Source of the DNA: Lysobacterales bacterium
GTDB taxonomy: Bacteria > Pseudomonadota > Gammaproteobacteria > Xanthomonadales > Xanthomonadaceae
Reading direction: 5' to 3'
Assembly: GCA_015655355.1 (NCBI GenBank)
Contig: JAATFG010000111.1
Coordinates: forward strand, 1-64,000
DNA length: 64,000 bases
Part shown: positions 21,818 to 34,237 of the stretch, piece after piece
Position numbering within the stretch: the stretch's first letter is position 1
Layout: each line of letters starts with the position of its first letter
Notes under the pieces: model-generated
Database searches by the model: none
What the model was told of the DNA's origin: nothing
Seen by the model: only the letters and a program-made list of their open reading frames with translations
Position numbers and translations under genes: made by a program

Positions 21818-22896
21818 GCCTGCGATTCCTCCAAGACAATATCCGCGATGCGCGCGGCGGCATCGGTCTTCGCCAATGCGCGCGCGGCCTTCGCCATTGC
21901 AAGACGTTTTTCCGCATCGCAGGCCAATTCCCGCAATGAGGCAAGCAGGCCGGCGGACAATTGCGCGTCTTGCTTCAACAATTTCGCCGCGCCGTTCTCG
22001 ACCAGATAAAGCGCGTTCTTCGTTTGATGGTCGTCGGTCGCGGCGGCGAACGGCACCAGCACGCTGCCGACGCCGGCCGCGCACAATTCGGCCAGGGTCG
22101 AGGCGCCGCTGCGGCACACGACGATGTCGGCCCACGCATACGCTTGCGCCATGTCGGCGATGAAGCTCTCGACACTGGCGCTGACCCCGGCCTTCGCATA
22201 TGCCGCATCGGCTTCCGCGCGCAATTTCTCGCCGCACTGGTGGCGAATCTCGAATGCCACGATGCCGTGCAGTTGCGACAGCGCCTGCGGCACCGCTTCA
22301 TTCAACGCGCGCGCGCCCTGGCTGCCGCCGAGCACGAGCAATTTCACCGTACCCGTGCGGCCGGCGAAGCGCTGTTCCGGCGGCGCGATCGCGGCGATTT
22401 CCGCGCGCACCGGATTGCCGACCAGTTCCTCGTTCGCGAAGGTGCCGGGGAAGCCGACCAGCACGCGGCGCGCGAACTTCGCCAGCACGCGATTGGTCAT
22501 GCCCGGCGCACGATTGGCTTCGTGCACGATCAGCGGCTTGCCGTGCAGGCGCGCGGCGATGCCGCCGGGGCCGGCGGCGTAACCGCCGAAACTGACCAGC
22601 GCGCGCGGTTCGCGCTGTTTCAGCACCTTGCCCGCCGCCTGCACGGCCTTGGCCACGCGCAGCGGCGCGCCGAGCAGGGCGAGCTTGCCCTTGCCGCGCA
22701 GGCCGGCCACGGCGAGCGTGTCGATGGCGATGCCGCGCTGCGGCACCAGGCGCGTTTCCATCTGGTTCTCCGCGCCCAGCCAGGTCACCGGCACGCCGCG
22801 CGCGCGCAGCACTTCGGCCAGCGCGAGGCCGGGGAAGATGTGGCCGCCGGTGCCGCCGGCGAGGATCATCACGGGCTTGGAGGATCCATTCATCAT
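21814..22896 (-). CDS. murG: UDP-GlcNAc:undecaprenyl-PP-MurNAc-pentapeptide GlcNAc transferase
   Basis: [41 protein letters not shown]. Confidence 0.97.
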   Translation of the reverse strand: MMNGSSKPVMILAGGTGGHIFPGLALAEVLRARGVPVTWLGAENQMETRLVPQRGIAIDTLAVAGLRGKGKLALLGAPLRVAKAVQAAGKVLKQREPRALVSFGGYAAGPGGIAARLHGKPLIVHEANRAPGMTNRVLAKFARRVLVGFPGTFANEELVGNPVRAEIAAIAPPEQRFAGRTGTVKLLVLGGSQGARALNEAVPQALSQLHGIVAFEIRHQCGEKLRAEADAAYAKAGVSASVESFIADMAQAYAWADIVVCRSGASTLAELCAAGVGSVLVPFAAATDDHQTKNALYLVENGAAKLLKQDAQLSAGLLASLRELACDAEKRLAMAKAARALAKTDAAARIADIVLEESQA

Positions 22897-24173
22897 GAAA
22901 TCCTCTCGAAGGTCGGCTCGATCCGCGATTGCAGGCGGCTGGTGCCGCGCACCGGCACGGCCTCCGGGACGATGTCGGCCACGCGCATCTGCACCGCCGC
23001 CTCGTCGCGCGCGAGCGCCTTCTGCTTCTCGGCGCGGTTCTGTTCGTAGCTCACCCGCAGCAGCACGCCGATCGCCACGCAAGTCATCATCACGCTGGAG
23101 CCGCCGGCGGAAATCAACGGCAAGGTCAGGCCCTTGGTCGGCAGCACGCCGAGGTTGACGCCCATCGAGATCGAGGCCTGCATGCCGATCCACATCGCCA
23201 CGCCGAAAGCGACGTAGCCGGCGAACGGACGATTCATTTCCAGGCAGCGCCAGCCGACCCAGAACGCGCGCCCGACCAGCAGCGCGTACAGCGCGATCAC
23301 CGCGCACACGCCGATGAAGCCGAGTTCCTCGCCGATCACCGAGAAGATGAAGTCGGTATGCGCTTCCGGCAGGTAGTTGAGTTTCTGCACCGAGCCGCCG
23401 AGGCCGACGCCGAACCATTCGCCACGGCCGATCGCCATCAGCGCGTTGCTCAACTGGTAGCCGGAACCGAGCTGGTCCTTCCACGGGTCGAGGAACGAGG
23501 TGACGCGGCGCATGCGGTACGGCGCGATCGCGACCAGGGTGGCCATGCCGACCAGCGCCATGATGATCGGCACCGACATCTTCGGCAGGTTGACCCCGCC
23601 GACGATCAGCATGCCGGCGGTGATGCCGAGCAGCAGCGTCGAGGAACCGAAGTCCGGCTGGATCATCAGGAAGCCGATCAGCACGAACACCACGCCCAGC
23701 GGCTTGAGCATCGCCGCCCAGGTCACGCTGACCTGTTCGCGGAAACGCACCAGATAGCTCGCCAGCCACACGATGTACAGCACCTTCACCGCCTCGACCA
23801 CCTGGAAGCGGGTGATGCCGAGGTTGATCCAGCGCCGCGCGCCGTTGACGCGCACGCCCAGGCCCGGCATCCACACCAGCAGCAACAGCAGGCCGCAGGC
23901 CAGCAGCAGCAACTGGTTGTGCTTTTCGATGGTCTTGAGCTCGGTGCGCGCGACTGCGAACGCCAGCGCGATGCCGAGCGCGAGGTGCAGCAGGTGGCGT
24001 TCGAGGTAATAGAACGGGCTGCTGCTCATCGCGATCGAGCTGCTCGCGACCATCACCACGCCGAGCGACGCCAGTGCCACCGCCGCGCCGAGCAGCCACG
24101 CGTCGACGCGACCGGTGATCGCATCCAGTCGCTTGGCCTGGCGGTTGCCGGGGGCGGTGGCGAAATCGTTCAT
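22893..24173 (-). CDS. ftsW: SEDS glycosyltransferase FtsW
   Basis: 426 aa; multi-[33 protein letters not shown]. Confidence 0.96.
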   Translation of the reverse strand: MNDFATAPGNRQAKRLDAITGRVDAWLLGAAVALASLGVVMVASSSIAMSSSPFYYLERHLLHLALGIALAFAVARTELKTIEKHNQLLLLACGLLLLLVWMPGLGVRVNGARRWINLGITRFQVVEAVKVLYIVWLASYLVRFREQVSVTWAAMLKPLGVVFVLIGFLMIQPDFGSSTLLLGITAGMLIVGGVNLPKMSVPIIMALVGMATLVAIAPYRMRRVTSFLDPWKDQLGSGYQLSNALMAIGRGEWFGVGLGGSVQKLNYLPEAHTDFIFSVIGEELGFIGVCAVIALYALLVGRAFWVGWRCLEMNRPFAGYVAFGVAMWIGMQASISMGVNLGVLPTKGLTLPLISAGGSSVMMTCVAIGVLLRVSYEQNRAEKQKALARDEAAVQMRVADIVPEAVPVRGTSRLQSRIEPTFERIS

Positions 24174-25261
24174 CAGCGCACCTTCAAGGTCGCAAGACCG
24201 ATCAGCACGAGCACCACGGTGATGATCCAGAAACGCACGATCACGCGCGGCTCCGGCCAGCCCTTGAGCTCGAAATGGTGGTGGATCGGCGCCATCCGGA
24301 ACACGCGCTTGCCGGTGGTCTTGAAGCTGGCGACCTGGATCATCACCGACAGCGTTTCGACCACGAAGATGCCGCCCATGATCACCAGCACCAGTTCCTG
24401 GCGCACGATCACCGCGATCGTGCCGAGCACCGCGCCGAGCGCGAGCGCGCCGACGTCACCCATGAACACCATCGCCGGATAGGTGTTGAACCACAGGAAG
24501 CCGAGACCCGCGCCGGCAATCGCCGAACAGATGACCAGCAGCTCGCCGGCGCCGGGAATGTAGGGAATCTGCAGGTAATCGGAGAACTTGGCGTTGCCGG
24601 TCGCGTAGGCGAACACGCCCAGCGCGATGGCGACCAGCACCGTCGGCATGATCGCCAGGCCGTCGAGGCCGTCGGTGAGGTTGACCGCATTGGAGAAGCC
24701 GACGATCCAGAAATACGCGATGACCACGAAGGCCACGCCGGCCATCGGCAAGGCGACGGCCTTGAACATCGGGATGTAGAAGGTGATTTCCGCCGGCACC
24801 TTGTGGGTGTAGTACAGGAACAGCGCCGCGGCGATGCCGAACACCGATTGCAGCAGGTACTTCCAGCGCGACTTCAGGCCGTTCGGGTCGCGGTGCTTGA
24901 TCTTGATCCAGTCGTCGAGCCAGCCGATCAGGCCGAAGCACAGCATCACCACGAGGATCACCCATACGTAGCGATTGCGCAGGTCGCACCACAACAGGGT
25001 CGAGAGCGCGATGACGGTGAGGATCAGGCCGCCGCCCATGGTCGGCGTGCCGGCCTTGGAGAAATGCGATTGCGGGCCGTCCTTGCGGATCGGTTGGCCG
25101 CCGAACTTCAACTTGGCAAGGCGCTCGATCGCGTACGGACCGAGCCACAACGACAACGCCAGCGCGGTCAGCGCGGCGAGGATGCTGCGGAACGTGAGGT
25201 AGCCGAACAGGCGGAACAGGTTTTCCAGTTGCAGCAACCAGCGCGAGAGTTCGAGCAGCAT
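24173..25261 (-). CDS. mraY: Phospho-N-acetylmuramoyl-pentapeptide-transferase
   Basis: 362 aa; [31 protein letters not shown]. Confidence 0.98.
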   Translation of the reverse strand: MLLELSRWLLQLENLFRLFGYLTFRSILAALTALALSLWLGPYAIERLAKLKFGGQPIRKDGPQSHFSKAGTPTMGGGLILTVIALSTLLWCDLRNRYVWVILVVMLCFGLIGWLDDWIKIKHRDPNGLKSRWKYLLQSVFGIAAALFLYYTHKVPAEITFYIPMFKAVALPMAGVAFVVIAYFWIVGFSNAVNLTDGLDGLAIMPTVLVAIALGVFAYATGNAKFSDYLQIPYIPGAGELLVICSAIAGAGLGFLWFNTYPAMVFMGDVGALALGAVLGTIAVIVRQELVLVIMGGIFVVETLSVMIQVASFKTTGKRVFRMAPIHHHFELKGWPEPRVIVRFWIITVVLVLIGLATLKVR

Positions 25262-25262
25262 G

Positions 25263-26669
25263 TCAGTGTTCTCCGCCGGTGGACGCGACGTTGTCGTTGG
25301 AATTCTTCTGCGCGGACAGGATCGCTTTCACCACGCGGTCCATCGCGCTGCCGCGCGAACCCTTGACCAGCACGCGCACGTTGCGCGGTGCGTCGCTGTT
25401 GGCCAGGGCATCGAGCAAGGTGTTGGCCAGCATTTCGTGGCTGTCGAGCACGCGCCCGCCTTCGCCGAAGGCATGCGCCGCGTTCGCGCTCAGCATGCCG
25501 AGCGCGTACAGGCGCTTGATCCCGGCGGCTTTCGCGCGGCGGCCGGCATCGGCATGCAACGCCGCGGCCTCGGGGCCAAGTTCGCGCATGTCACCAAGCA
25601 CCAGCCACGCATCCGCATGCGCGGCGGCAAGCGTGTCGATCGCCGCCCCCAGCGAACCGGGATTGGCGTTGTAGCTGTCGTCGATCAGCACCGCGCCGTC
25701 GTCGAGCACGTGCGCGACCTGACGGCCGGCGACCGGCTGCGCGGCATGCAGGCCGGCGACGATGACATCGAGCGCGACGCCCGCACCGAGCGCCAACGAC
25801 GCGGCCGCCAGCGCATTGAGCACGTTGTGCCGGCCCGGCAGGTTCAGCGCGACCTGCGCACTGCCCTGCGGCGTGGCCAGCAGGAAGGCCGAACCGCTCG
25901 CGTTGGCGCGGATGTTCTTCGCGCTGACGTCGCCGCCATTGTCGATGCCGTAGCGGATGACGCGCTTGCCGGCGGCAAGACCGGCGAAATATTCGGCAAA
26001 GGCGTCGTCGGCGTTGATGACCGCCACGCCATCGGCACTCAGGTCGGAATAGATCGCGCCCTTGGTCTGCGCCACGCCAAGCAGGCTGCCCATGCGTTCC
26101 AGGTGCGCCGGGGCGACGTTGTTGACCAGCGCCACGTCCGGCGCGACCACGGCGGTCAGGTACGCGATGTCGCCGGGCTTGCCCGCGCCCATTTCGTAGA
26201 TCGCGAAATCGGCATCGTCCGGCGCGTCGATCACCGCCAGCGGCAGGCCGATCTCGTTGTTGCGGTTGCCCGGATTGAAATACGTGTTGCCGGCACGCTG
26301 CAAAATCGAAAGCGTCAGCGACTTCACGCTGGTCTTGCCATTGCTGCCGGTGATCGCGACGACCTTGCCCTTGCGGCCCTGCTGGATGCCGTGCGCAATC
26401 TTGGCCAGCGCCCGTTCGCTGTCGGCGACGACGATCTGCGGCGCGTCGACGTTCGCGAGCGGACGATCGACCAGCAGCGCCGATGCGCCGCGCGCAATCG
26501 CGTCGCTTGCGAAATCGTGGCCATCGAAACGCTCGCCGCGCAGCGCCAGGTACAGATCGCCGGACTGCAGCGCGCGCGTGTCGTTGCCGATGCCGCCGAC
26601 GACGACGTCCGCGCCATGCAGTTCGCCTTCGGCCCAGTGCGCAAGCAGCGAGAGCGGCAACGGCTTCAT
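25263..26669 (-). CDS. murF: UDP-N-acetylmuramoyl-tripeptide--D-Ala-D-Ala ligase
   Basis: 468 aa; [29 protein letters not shown]. Confidence 0.97.
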   Translation of the reverse strand: MKPLPLSLLAHWAEGELHGADVVVGGIGNDTRALQSGDLYLALRGERFDGHDFASDAIARGASALLVDRPLANVDAPQIVVADSERALAKIAHGIQQGRKGKVVAITGSNGKTSVKSLTLSILQRAGNTYFNPGNRNNEIGLPLAVIDAPDDADFAIYEMGAGKPGDIAYLTAVVAPDVALVNNVAPAHLERMGSLLGVAQTKGAIYSDLSADGVAVINADDAFAEYFAGLAAGKRVIRYGIDNGGDVSAKNIRANASGSAFLLATPQGSAQVALNLPGRHNVLNALAAASLALGAGVALDVIVAGLHAAQPVAGRQVAHVLDDGAVLIDDSYNANPGSLGAAIDTLAAAHADAWLVLGDMRELGPEAAALHADAGRRAKAAGIKRLYALGMLSANAAHAFGEGGRVLDSHEMLANTLLDALANSDAPRNVRVLVKGSRGSAMDRVVKAILSAQKNSNDNVASTGGEH

Positions 26670-28138
26670 GCGCGCGCCTCCAGTGCCTTGGCCGCTTCGA
26701 CGCGGTCGTCGAACGGATATTTGACGCCGTCGATTTCCTGGTACGGCTCGTGGCCCTTGCCGGCGATCAGCACGATGTCGTCGGGCCCGGCCTCGCCGAC
26801 CGCACGCGCGATCGCCTTCGCCCGATCGCGCTGCACGATCGCTTTTTCCGGCCTGGCGAAGCCGGCGACGATGTCGGCGACGATGGCATCGCCGTTTTCG
26901 GTGCGCGGATTGTCGTCGGTGACGATCACCACGTCGCTCAAGTCTTCGGCGATTTTCGCCATCTGCGGGCGCTTGCCCTTGTCGCGGTCGCCGCCGCAGC
27001 CGAACACGCAGACCAGCTTGCCGCGCAGGTGGCCGCGCAGCGATTGCAGCGCCTGTTGCAGCGGATCGGGCTTGTGCGAATAGTCGACCACGACCAAGGG
27101 CCGCTTGCCGTCGCCGCCGAAACGGTTCATGCGCCCCGGAATCGGCTGCAACCGGCCAAGCACGCCGGCGATGGCGTCGAAGCCCTCGCCCAGCGCATGC
27201 AGCACGCCGGCAACGACCAGCAGGTTGTCGATGTTGAAGCGCCCGAGCAGCGGCGATTGCACGCGCCGCGTCGCCGCGCCGATGTGCAGGTCGAAGCCGA
27301 TGCCGGACACGTCCATCGTCACGTTCGTCGCGCGGGCCTGCGCGTCATCGGCACCGTGCGCGCTGGTGCCGAGCTTGCGCAGCGACGCCGGCAGCGAAGC
27401 GAAAAGGCGGCGCCCATAGGCGTCGTCGAGATTGATCACCGCCGCCTGCAGGCCCGGCCACGCGAACAGTTTCGCCTTCGCCGCGCCGTAGCTTTCCATG
27501 TCGCCGTGGTAATCGAGGTGGTCGCGGCTGAGGTTGGTGAACACGCCGACGGCGAAATGCACCGCATCGACGCGGCCCTGGTCGAGCGCGTGCGAACTGA
27601 CCTCCATCGCCACCGCCTGCGCGCCGGCGTCGCGCAGTTGCGCGAGCAGCGCGTGGGTCTGCAACACCAGCGGCGTGGTGAAGCCGTTGGCCACTTCCTG
27701 CCCATGCAGGCCCGCGCCGAGCGTGCCGATGGTGCCGCTGCGCAGGCCGCGCAGTTCCAGCGCCTGCGCCAGCAGCTGCACGGTCGAGGTCTTGCCGCTG
27801 GTGCCGGTGATGCCGATGGTGCGCATCGCCGCCGACGGCTGGCCGTGGAAGGTGTCGGCCATCGTGCCCATGCGCCTGCGCAAGTCGGGCACCGCGATGC
27901 CGTCGCTCGGCGGCGCGAATTCGCCGGCCGCATTCGGGTCGAACAAAATCGCCGACGCGCCCTTGCTTTTCACTTCGTCGACGAAGGCCAGGCCATGCGT
28001 GCCGAACCCTCCGATCGCGCAGAACGCGTCGCCGCGTTCGAGCAGGCGGCTGTCCTGCACCAGGCCGTGGATGAGCAGATCGCGCGGCACGCCGGCCACG
28101 TCCGGCAGCAGTTGCGCGAGCGGCATCGAGCGCTTCAT
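26666..28138 (-). CDS. murE: UDP-N-acetylmuramoyl-tripeptide synthetase
   Basis: 490 aa; [14 protein letters not shown] and DNPR ([11 protein letters not shown]), the meso-DAP-type motif. Confidence 0.97.
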   Translation of the reverse strand: MKRSMPLAQLLPDVAGVPRDLLIHGLVQDSRLLERGDAFCAIGGFGTHGLAFVDEVKSKGASAILFDPNAAGEFAPPSDGIAVPDLRRRMGTMADTFHGQPSAAMRTIGITGTSGKTSTVQLLAQALELRGLRSGTIGTLGAGLHGQEVANGFTTPLVLQTHALLAQLRDAGAQAVAMEVSSHALDQGRVDAVHFAVGVFTNLSRDHLDYHGDMESYGAAKAKLFAWPGLQAAVINLDDAYGRRLFASLPASLRKLGTSAHGADDAQARATNVTMDVSGIGFDLHIGAATRRVQSPLLGRFNIDNLLVVAGVLHALGEGFDAIAGVLGRLQPIPGRMNRFGGDGKRPLVVVDYSHKPDPLQQALQSLRGHLRGKLVCVFGCGGDRDKGKRPQMAKIAEDLSDVVIVTDDNPRTENGDAIVADIVAGFARPEKAIVQRDRAKAIARAVGEAGPDDIVLIAGKGHEPYQEIDGVKYPFDDRVEAAKALEARA

Positions 28139-30042
28139 TGCGCGCTCCTTTCTTCCGCGGCGCTGGGAATCGTCGCATCCAGCGCGGCATCGTCCTCTTC
28201 CGGCTCGGGCGGCGCGGCCGGCAGCTTGGTCGTGCCCTTGGCCTGCGCGGCCAGCCAGGCATCGATGTCATCCGGCGGCACGTCCATCAGGCGCAGCGCG
28301 CCGTCCATCACGTTGCGGAACACCGGCGCGGCGACCAGGCCGCCGAAATGCGAGCCCTTGCTCGGATCGTTGACCACCACCGCCATCGCGAAGCGCGGGT
28401 TGTCCACCGGCACCACGCCGGCGAAGAACGTGTCGTAATGCTTGGCGTAGCCGCCGTTGCTGGCCTTGTTCGCGGTGCCGGTCTTGCCGGCGACGTGATA
28501 ACCAAGGATCGCGCCATACGGATACGCGGTGCCGCCCGGCTCGGTCACGGTCTGCATCATCTTCAGCACTTCGTGCGCGACCGTCGGGTCGAGCACCTGC
28601 TTGCTTTCCACCGGCGCGCCCTTGACGAAGCTCGGCTGGATCTCGCGCCCGCCATTGGCCAGGGTCACGTAGGCGTGCGCGACCTGCAGCGGCGTGACCG
28701 CGATGCCGTAGCCGTAGCTCATGGTCTGCTTGGTGGTGCCGCTCCAGCGCGCCGGCGGCGGCAACAGGCCAGCCGCTTCGCCGGGGAAGCCGCTGTGGGT
28801 GCTTGCGCCGTAGCCGAAACGGCGGATGGAGTCGTAGAACTCCTGGTTGTCCAGGCGCTGCGCGATCTTCGAGGCGCCGACGTTGGAACTCTTGCGGATG
28901 ATGCCGGTGACGTCGAGCACGCCGTAGTTGTGCGTATCGGTGGTGGTGAACTTGCCGTTCGGCATCCAGCCCGGGCTGGTGTCGAAGATCGTGTTCGGGG
29001 TGATCTTGTGGTCTTCCAGCGCGGTGGCGACGGTGATCGGCTTCATCGTCGAGCCCGGCTCGAACAGGTCGGTCACCGCACGGTTGCGGTGCGCCTCGCG
29101 GTCGGAACCTTCGACCATGTTCGGGTTGAACGAGGGCCAGTTGGCCATCGCCAGCACCTCGCCGGTGGCCACGTCGAGCACCACCGCGCTGCCGCTGGCC
29201 GCGCCGCTCTGCTCGATCTGGCGCTTGAGTTCCTTGTAGGTCAGGTACTGGATGCGGCGGTCGATCGACAGGGTCAAATCCTTGCCCGGCACCGCCGGCT
29301 CGATCAGGTCGAGGTTCTCGACGATGTGGCCGTCGCGGTCGCGCACCACCTTCTTCATGCCCGGCTTGCCGCGCAGCCAGTCGTCGAAGGCGAGTTCGAC
29401 GCCTTCCTGGCCCTCGTCGTCGATGTTGGTGAAGCCGAGCACGTGCGCCATCGCGTCGCCCTGCGGGTAGAAGCGGCGGTACTCGCGCTTGGAATACACG
29501 CCCGGCACGCCGAGCGCGACGATGGCGCGGGCCTCGTCCGGGTTGATCCGGCGCTTGAGGTACATGAATTCCTTGTCGCCCTTCTGGCTCACCCGGCGTT
29601 CCAGCGAATCGTTGCTTTCGCCGAGCGCGCGCGCCAGCTCCGGCAGGCGGTCGGCGCCGTCCTTGAGCAGTTCCTTCGGATCGCACCACACCGATTCCAC
29701 CGGCGAGGAAATCGCCAGCGGCTCGCCGTTGCGGTCGGTGATCATGCCGCGCGACACCGGAATCTCGATCTCGCGCACGGTGCGCGCATCGCCTTCCTTC
29801 TGGTAGAAATCCTGGTCGACCAGTTGCACGTAGGCCGCGCGCGCGACCAGGCTGACCGACGCCAGGAGCATCAGCGCCAGCACGATGCCCAGGCGCAGGC
29901 GCTGGTCGAAGCGCGCCCGCGGCGCACGCCCGCGCGACAGATCGCGCGCGGCGGCGGCGCGCGGCGCGCGTCCTTCGAACAGCGCAGCGAACGCCTGCTT
30001 CAGGCGTTGCGGCAAGCTCGGCTTGGCGGCGGGGTGGTTCAT
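28135..30042 (-). CDS. ftsI: Peptidoglycan transpeptidase FtsI (PBP3)
   Basis: From [22 protein letters not shown] (EPGSTMKPI), SXN ([10 protein letters not shown]), KTG (KTGTANKAS). Confidence 0.97.
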   Translation of the reverse strand: MNHPAAKPSLPQRLKQAFAALFEGRAPRAAAARDLSRGRAPRARFDQRLRLGIVLALMLLASVSLVARAAYVQLVDQDFYQKEGDARTVREIEIPVSRGMITDRNGEPLAISSPVESVWCDPKELLKDGADRLPELARALGESNDSLERRVSQKGDKEFMYLKRRINPDEARAIVALGVPGVYSKREYRRFYPQGDAMAHVLGFTNIDDEGQEGVELAFDDWLRGKPGMKKVVRDRDGHIVENLDLIEPAVPGKDLTLSIDRRIQYLTYKELKRQIEQSGAASGSAVVLDVATGEVLAMANWPSFNPNMVEGSDREAHRNRAVTDLFEPGSTMKPITVATALEDHKITPNTIFDTSPGWMPNGKFTTTDTHNYGVLDVTGIIRKSSNVGASKIAQRLDNQEFYDSIRRFGYGASTHSGFPGEAAGLLPPPARWSGTTKQTMSYGYGIAVTPLQVAHAYVTLANGGREIQPSFVKGAPVESKQVLDPTVAHEVLKMMQTVTEPGGTAYPYGAILGYHVAGKTGTANKASNGGYAKHYDTFFAGVVPVDNPRFAMAVVVNDPSKGSHFGGLVAAPVFRNVMDGALRLMDVPPDDIDAWLAAQAKGTTKLPAAPPEPEEDDAALDATIPSAAEERSAQ

Positions 30043-30311
30043 GGCCGGATCACCACCACGTCGCCGGCTTCCGGCGTCTTCATGCCCAGGCGCTCGCGCG
30101 CGATCTGCTCGACGCGCGCGCTGTCGCCGACCGTGGCCTGCTCCAGTTGCAGGCGGCCGAATTCGATGTTGAGCGCGTCGCGGGTCCTTTCCAGTTGCGA
30201 CAATTGCACGAACAGGTTGCGATGCCGGTGGCGTGCGTAGACCACGCCGATCGCGGTGGCGATGTTGAACAACACGAGGGCGGCGACGAGAAGGCGCAGC
30301 ATCGCGTTCAT
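30039..30311 (-). CDS. ftsL: Cell division protein FtsL
   Basis: [60 protein letters not shown]; single TM plus coiled coil, between rsmH and ftsI. Confidence 0.92.
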   Translation of the reverse strand: MNAMLRLLVAALVLFNIATAIGVVYARHRHRNLFVQLSQLERTRDALNIEFGRLQLEQATVGDSARVEQIARERLGMKTPEAGDVVVIRP

Positions 30312-31285
30312 GCCGCACCTCCCGCCACGCCGGATTCCGCGTCCAGTTTCTCGGCCACGCGCAGCACCGCGCTGCGCGCGCGCGGATTCTGCGCCAGTTC
30401 GTCCGCGTGCGCCTTCTGCGCATCGCCGAGGCTCTTCAACACCGGCGTGAACTTCACTTCCACCGGCAGGCGGCGGTTCGCCGGCGGCGCTTTCGCGTGT
30501 TTGGCGATGAACTGCTTGACGATGCGGTCTTCCAGCGAGTGGAAGCTGATGACGGCCAGACGGCCACCGACTTTCAAGCGCGCCAGCGCGCCGTCGAGGC
30601 CGGCTTCGAGATCGGCCAGCTCGCGGTTCACGTGGATGCGGATGGCCTGGAAGCTGCGCGTGGCCGGATGGGTCCTGGAATCGCCGCGCGGGATCACGCT
30701 GGCGATCAGCTCGGCCAGTTCGGCGGTGCGCGCCAGCGGCTTTTCCGCGCGCCGGGCGACAATGGCGCGGGCGATGCGACGGCTCTGCCTTTCCTCGCCG
30801 TAGGTCCACAGCACGTCGGCGATCTCGCGCTCGCCCGCGCCATTCAACCACTCCGCCGCGCTCTGTCCGTGCGCGTTGTCCATGCGCATGTCAAGCGGGC
30901 CATCCTTGCCGAAGGAGAAGCCGCGCTCGGCCATGTCCAACTGCGGCGAGGACACGCCCAGATCGAACAGCACGCCGTCGAGGCCGTTCGCGGTTGCGTC
31001 CCATTGCGCCAATTCGGCGAAGCTGCCGTGGCGCAGCGACACCCGCGCGTCGCCGGCAAAGGTGCGCTGCGCGTGGGCGATCGCTTCGGGGTCCTTGTCC
31101 ATCAGCAACAACCGGCCTTGTGTTCCCAACTGCTCCAGCACGCCGCGCGCGTGTCCGCCACGGCCGAGCGTGCCATCCAGGTACGTGCCGCCCGCCTTCA
31201 CCTGCAGTCCGTGCAGCACCTGCGCGAACATCACCGGAAGGTGGCCGGCCTGCGCTGCGGCGCGCATCCGGTCACCGGCGGTCAC
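30308..31285 (-). CDS. rsmH: 16S rRNA m4C1402 methyltransferase RsmH (MraW)
   Basis: [38 protein letters not shown]. Start GTG 31285 (overlaps the mraZ stop) or ATG 31267. Confidence 0.96.
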   Translation of the reverse strand: MTAGDRMRAAAQAGHLPVMFAQVLHGLQVKAGGTYLDGTLGRGGHARGVLEQLGTQGRLLLMDKDPEAIAHAQRTFAGDARVSLRHGSFAELAQWDATANGLDGVLFDLGVSSPQLDMAERGFSFGKDGPLDMRMDNAHGQSAAEWLNGAGEREIADVLWTYGEERQSRRIARAIVARRAEKPLARTAELAELIASVIPRGDSRTHPATRSFQAIRIHVNRELADLEAGLDGALARLKVGGRLAVISFHSLEDRIVKQFIAKHAKAPPANRRLPVEVKFTPVLKSLGDAQKAHADELAQNPRARSAVLRVAEKLDAESGVAGGAA

Positions 31286-31728
31286 AGCTTCAACTCCAGC
31301 AGATCTCCGCCCAGGTCCGCATCGGACAGCGTCTTCTGCATCACCGCGCGGTAGACCTGCTCGTTCCACAACTCGAACTTGTTGTCGGCGCCCAGCAGCA
31401 CCGCCTTCTTCTCGATGCCGATGGCGTTGCGCTGGCTGGCCGGGATGCCGACGCGGCCATTGCCGTCCAGTTCCAGGAAGGCCGCCGACGACACCAACTG
31501 GCGCTGCACGATGCGGTTGGCCGCCTGCGCGTTCGGCAACGCCATCACCTTGTCGCGCAACTGCTCCCACGCCTGCGGCGGGTACAGCAGCAGGCAGCCC
31601 TGCTCGAACGGGTTGTAGGTCAGCACCAGCTTGTTGCCGCACTCACGCGCGACGACATCGCGGTACGCGGCGGGGATCGCCAGCCGGCCCTTGTCGTCAA
31701 CTGTGATGGACGTCTCGCCCTGGAACAC
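31282..31728 (-). CDS. mraZ: Transcriptional regulator MraZ
   Basis: From GTG 31728: (M)[29 protein letters not shown]...; 148 aa; first gene of the dcw cluster. Confidence 0.96.
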   Translation of the reverse strand: MFQGETSITVDDKGRLAIPAAYRDVVARECGNKLVLTYNPFEQGCLLLYPPQAWEQLRDKVMALPNAQAANRIVQRQLVSSAAFLELDGNGRVGIPASQRNAIGIEKKAVLLGADNKFELWNEQVYRAVMQKTLSDADLGGDLLELKL

Positions 31729-31776
31729 CGCGTTCAACCTCGCCAACCCGCCGCATGGGAATATTGAATCATGGAA

Positions 31777-31811
31777 AACCACTGAAAACCCGGATTTCCC
31801 ACTTATTCCCA
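31777..31811 (-). promoter_or_regulatory. MraZ operator: four TGGGA-like boxes at 10-bp spacing
   Basis: Minus strand TGGGAATAAG|TGGGAAATCC|GGGTTTTCAG|TGGTT; boxes at 31807-31811, 31797-31801, 31787-31791 and 31777-31781. The first two are perfect, the last two degenerate. Confidence 0.8.
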
Positions 31812-31838
31812 CATTAGCACCCCCCGAAACCTTGTCAA
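31811..31838 (-). promoter_or_regulatory. Sigma70-like promoter of mraZ/dcw cluster
   Basis: Minus strand TTGACA (31838-31833), 16-nt spacer, TAATGT (31816-31811). Confidence 0.6.
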
Positions 31839-31908
31839 CAGTGCGGTGGAGGAAAAATCGCTTTTCACATCAAGGGCTTGCGACAAACTTCACAACTTTG
31901 TTCAAGGT

Positions 31909-31917
31909 TTATCCACA
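31909..31917 (+). promoter_or_regulatory. Perfect DnaA-box match TTATCCACA upstream of mraZ
   Basis: ttatccaca in the AT-rich intergenic region between mraZ and the NRDE-family gene. Confidence 0.4.
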
Positions 31918-32067
31918 AGCCCATGTTTCGTCTCGAATTTTGAGATTCCAGCCAAATTCAGACGAATAAAGGCCATGTGAAGGACTCAGCGGCCCTACCA
32001 CCCCCGGATGGTTTCATTTGCGCAAAACGCCGCCGCCGCGCCGCCCGGACTGACGACAATGCAAGCC

Positions 32068-32865
32068 ATGTGTCTGCTTGCCTTCGCCTGGAAAACCCAC
32101 CCCCGCTGGCGCCTGCTGATCGCCGGCAACCGCGACGAATTCCATGCGCGCCCGACCGCCGCACTGGCACGCTGGGACGAACCGACCGCCAGCCGCGCCC
32201 TGTTCGCCGGCCGCGACCTGCAATCCGGCGGCACCTGGATGGGCCTGCGCGGCGAACGCGCGGCGGTGGTCACCAACGTGCGCGATCCGCTGGCGCCGTC
32301 GCGGCCCGACACCACGCGCGGTTCGCTGCCGCTCGCCTTCCTGTCGAGCGACGACGATGCTATTGCGCACGTCGAACACGTCGCATCACGCGCGGCGGAT
32401 TTCGCGCCGTTCAACCTGCTCGTCGCCGACGAGGACGCTTGCGTGTATCTCGGCAACCATCCGCACGTCGAACAACGCGTGATCGCGCCTGGCGTGCACG
32501 GCATGAGCAACGGCGGATTCGACGTGCAATGGCCGAAGACGCGCAAGCTGGTCGCCGCGCTCGAACACTGGCTGGAACAGCCTCCGCAACGGCAGGACGG
32601 CGCGCGCGATGCGCAAGACTTCGATGCCTTGTGGCTGGCGCTGGGCGACGAAAGCACCGCGCCGGACGACGAATTGCCGCATACCGGCATAGCGCCGGAA
32701 CTGGAACGCAAGCTGTCCGCCACCTTCATCCGCGACGCGCGCTACGGCACGCGCGCCAGCACGATTCTCGCCATCGACCACGCAGGCCGCGGCCTCATCA
32801 TCGAACGCCGTTACGGCCCGGATGGCGTGTTTCTCGGCGAAGCCGTGTTGCACACGGATGATTGA
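32068..32865 (+). CDS. NRDE/TANGO2 family protein
   Basis: MCLLAFAWKTHPRWRLLIAGNRDEFHARPTAALARWDEPTASRALFAGRDLQSGGTWMGL. Confidence 0.88.
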   Translation: MCLLAFAWKTHPRWRLLIAGNRDEFHARPTAALARWDEPTASRALFAGRDLQSGGTWMGLRGERAAVVTNVRDPLAPSRPDTTRGSLPLAFLSSDDDAIAHVEHVASRAADFAPFNLLVADEDACVYLGNHPHVEQRVIAPGVHGMSNGGFDVQWPKTRKLVAALEHWLEQPPQRQDGARDAQDFDALWLALGDESTAPDDELPHTGIAPELERKLSATFIRDARYGTRASTILAIDHAGRGLIIERRYGPDGVFLGEAVLHTDD

Positions 32866-32871
32866 AAAAGT

Positions 32872-33224
32872 GGCGGAGCCGGCCGATAAGCCGGGTTTTG
32901 TCGTGGACAGTCATTCCTCTAGGCATTGCATCACTGCAATGCTCGAGCAGCCTACCCGGTGACTCTGCGGGCCGCATCGTCGTCACCCTATTTGGCCTTG
33001 CTCCCGGTGGGGTTTGCCGTGCCGGCCTGTTACCAGGCTCGCGGTGCGCTCTTGCCGCACCATTTCACCCTTGCCTGATCTTCTTGCGAAGCCATCGGCG
33101 GTATCTTTCTGTTGCACTTTCCGTCGGCTCGCGCCGCCCAGGCGTTACCTGGCACCGTGCCCTGTGGAGCCCGGACTTTCCTCGGCATCATTGCTGATGA
33201 CGCGACTGTCTGGCCGGCTCCGCC
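32872..33224 (-). ncRNA. rnpB: RNase P RNA (bacterial type A)
   Basis: Complementary termini (tggcggagccggcc...ggccggctccgcc) and conserved blocks, forward strand: gccgataagccgggtt, attcctctaggc, agcctacccg and gtggagcccggactttcctc, characteristic of rnpB. Confidence 0.93.
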
Positions 33225-33355
33225 GATGCGTATTCTACGGCTTTGCCGTCGAATACCCCAAAGTTTGTTGCACGAACTTCGGGCCCCGGCGACAAGCCTT
33301 CCACACCCCGCCGCTTCGCGGCGTCCCCTGACTCAGGGCTCTATCACCGGAAACA

Positions 33356-34174
33356 TCATTGGCGGTACAGCGCTTTTCGTGGCGCCCCGCTGATCTCGGC
33401 GGCGAGTTTGGCCGCAGTCGATGGCGGCAGATGCTGATTGAGCAGCGCATAAACGCGCCGGCCCTCGGCGATCTTCGCCGCCTCGTCGTCGGCATTGCCC
33501 TGCACGACCAGCACGAACTCGCCCTTGCGCTGGTTCTCGTCCGCCTGAACCTTTTCGTGCAATTGCGCGAGCGTGCCGTCGAGCACCGTCTCGAACAGCT
33601 TGGTCAACTCGCGCGCCAGCACCGCCGGGCGTTCGTCTCCGAACGCGGAACGCGCATCGGCCAGCGAATCGGCGATGCGATGCGCCGATTCGTAGAAGAT
33701 CAACGTCCGCGTTTCGCCGGCGAGCGATGCGAATTGCTCGCGCCGCGCCGAGGCTTTGGCCGCGAGAAACCCCTCGAACGAAAAACGGTCGCTCGGCAAG
33801 CCGGCGACGCTCAACGCCGCGATCAGTGCGCTCGCACCGGGAATCGGCGAAATCCTGATGCCGGCCATTCGCGCCGCGCGCACCAGGCGAAAGCCCGGAT
33901 CGCTGACCAGCGGCGTGCCGGCATCGGACACCAGCGCGAGGTTTTCGCCGTTTTGCAGGCGCGCGACGATGCGTTGCGCAATCTCGCCTTCGTTGTGCTC
34001 GTGCAGGGCGACGAGGTTCTGCTCGACGCCGAAATGCGCAAGCAGCTGCCGCGTGTGGCGGGTGTCCTCGGCGCAGATCGCGGCGACCTCGCGCAGGGTT
34101 TGCAGCGCGCGCGGCGAAAGATCGGCGAGATTGCCGATCGGAGTTGCGACCACGAACAAGGTTCCGGCAGGCAT
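33356..34174 (-). CDS. rsmI: 16S rRNA 2'-O-ribose C1402 methyltransferase RsmI
   Basis: From MPAGTLFVVATPIGNLADLSPRALQTLREVAAICAEDTRHTRQLLAHFG. Confidence 0.95.
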   Translation of the reverse strand: MPAGTLFVVATPIGNLADLSPRALQTLREVAAICAEDTRHTRQLLAHFGVEQNLVALHEHNEGEIAQRIVARLQNGENLALVSDAGTPLVSDPGFRLVRAARMAGIRISPIPGASALIAALSVAGLPSDRFSFEGFLAAKASARREQFASLAGETRTLIFYESAHRIADSLADARSAFGDERPAVLARELTKLFETVLDGTLAQLHEKVQADENQRKGEFVLVVQGNADDEAAKIAEGRRVYALLNQHLPPSTAAKLAAEISGAPRKALYRQ

Positions 34175-34237
34175 CGACAGAGCATCCAGCAACGACAAGG
34201 GTAGAATCGTAGCCTGTATCGAGGATTCGGAGCGCCC

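Noticed and set aside
14811-31728. Lack of murB in the dcw cluster as an anomaly
   Set aside because: Clusters without murB between murC and ddl occur commonly; the gene may lie elsewhere, so this window alone cannot show loss.
32862-33393. Small ORFs between 32862 and 33393
   Set aside because: They overlap the RNase P RNA gene; not protein-coding.
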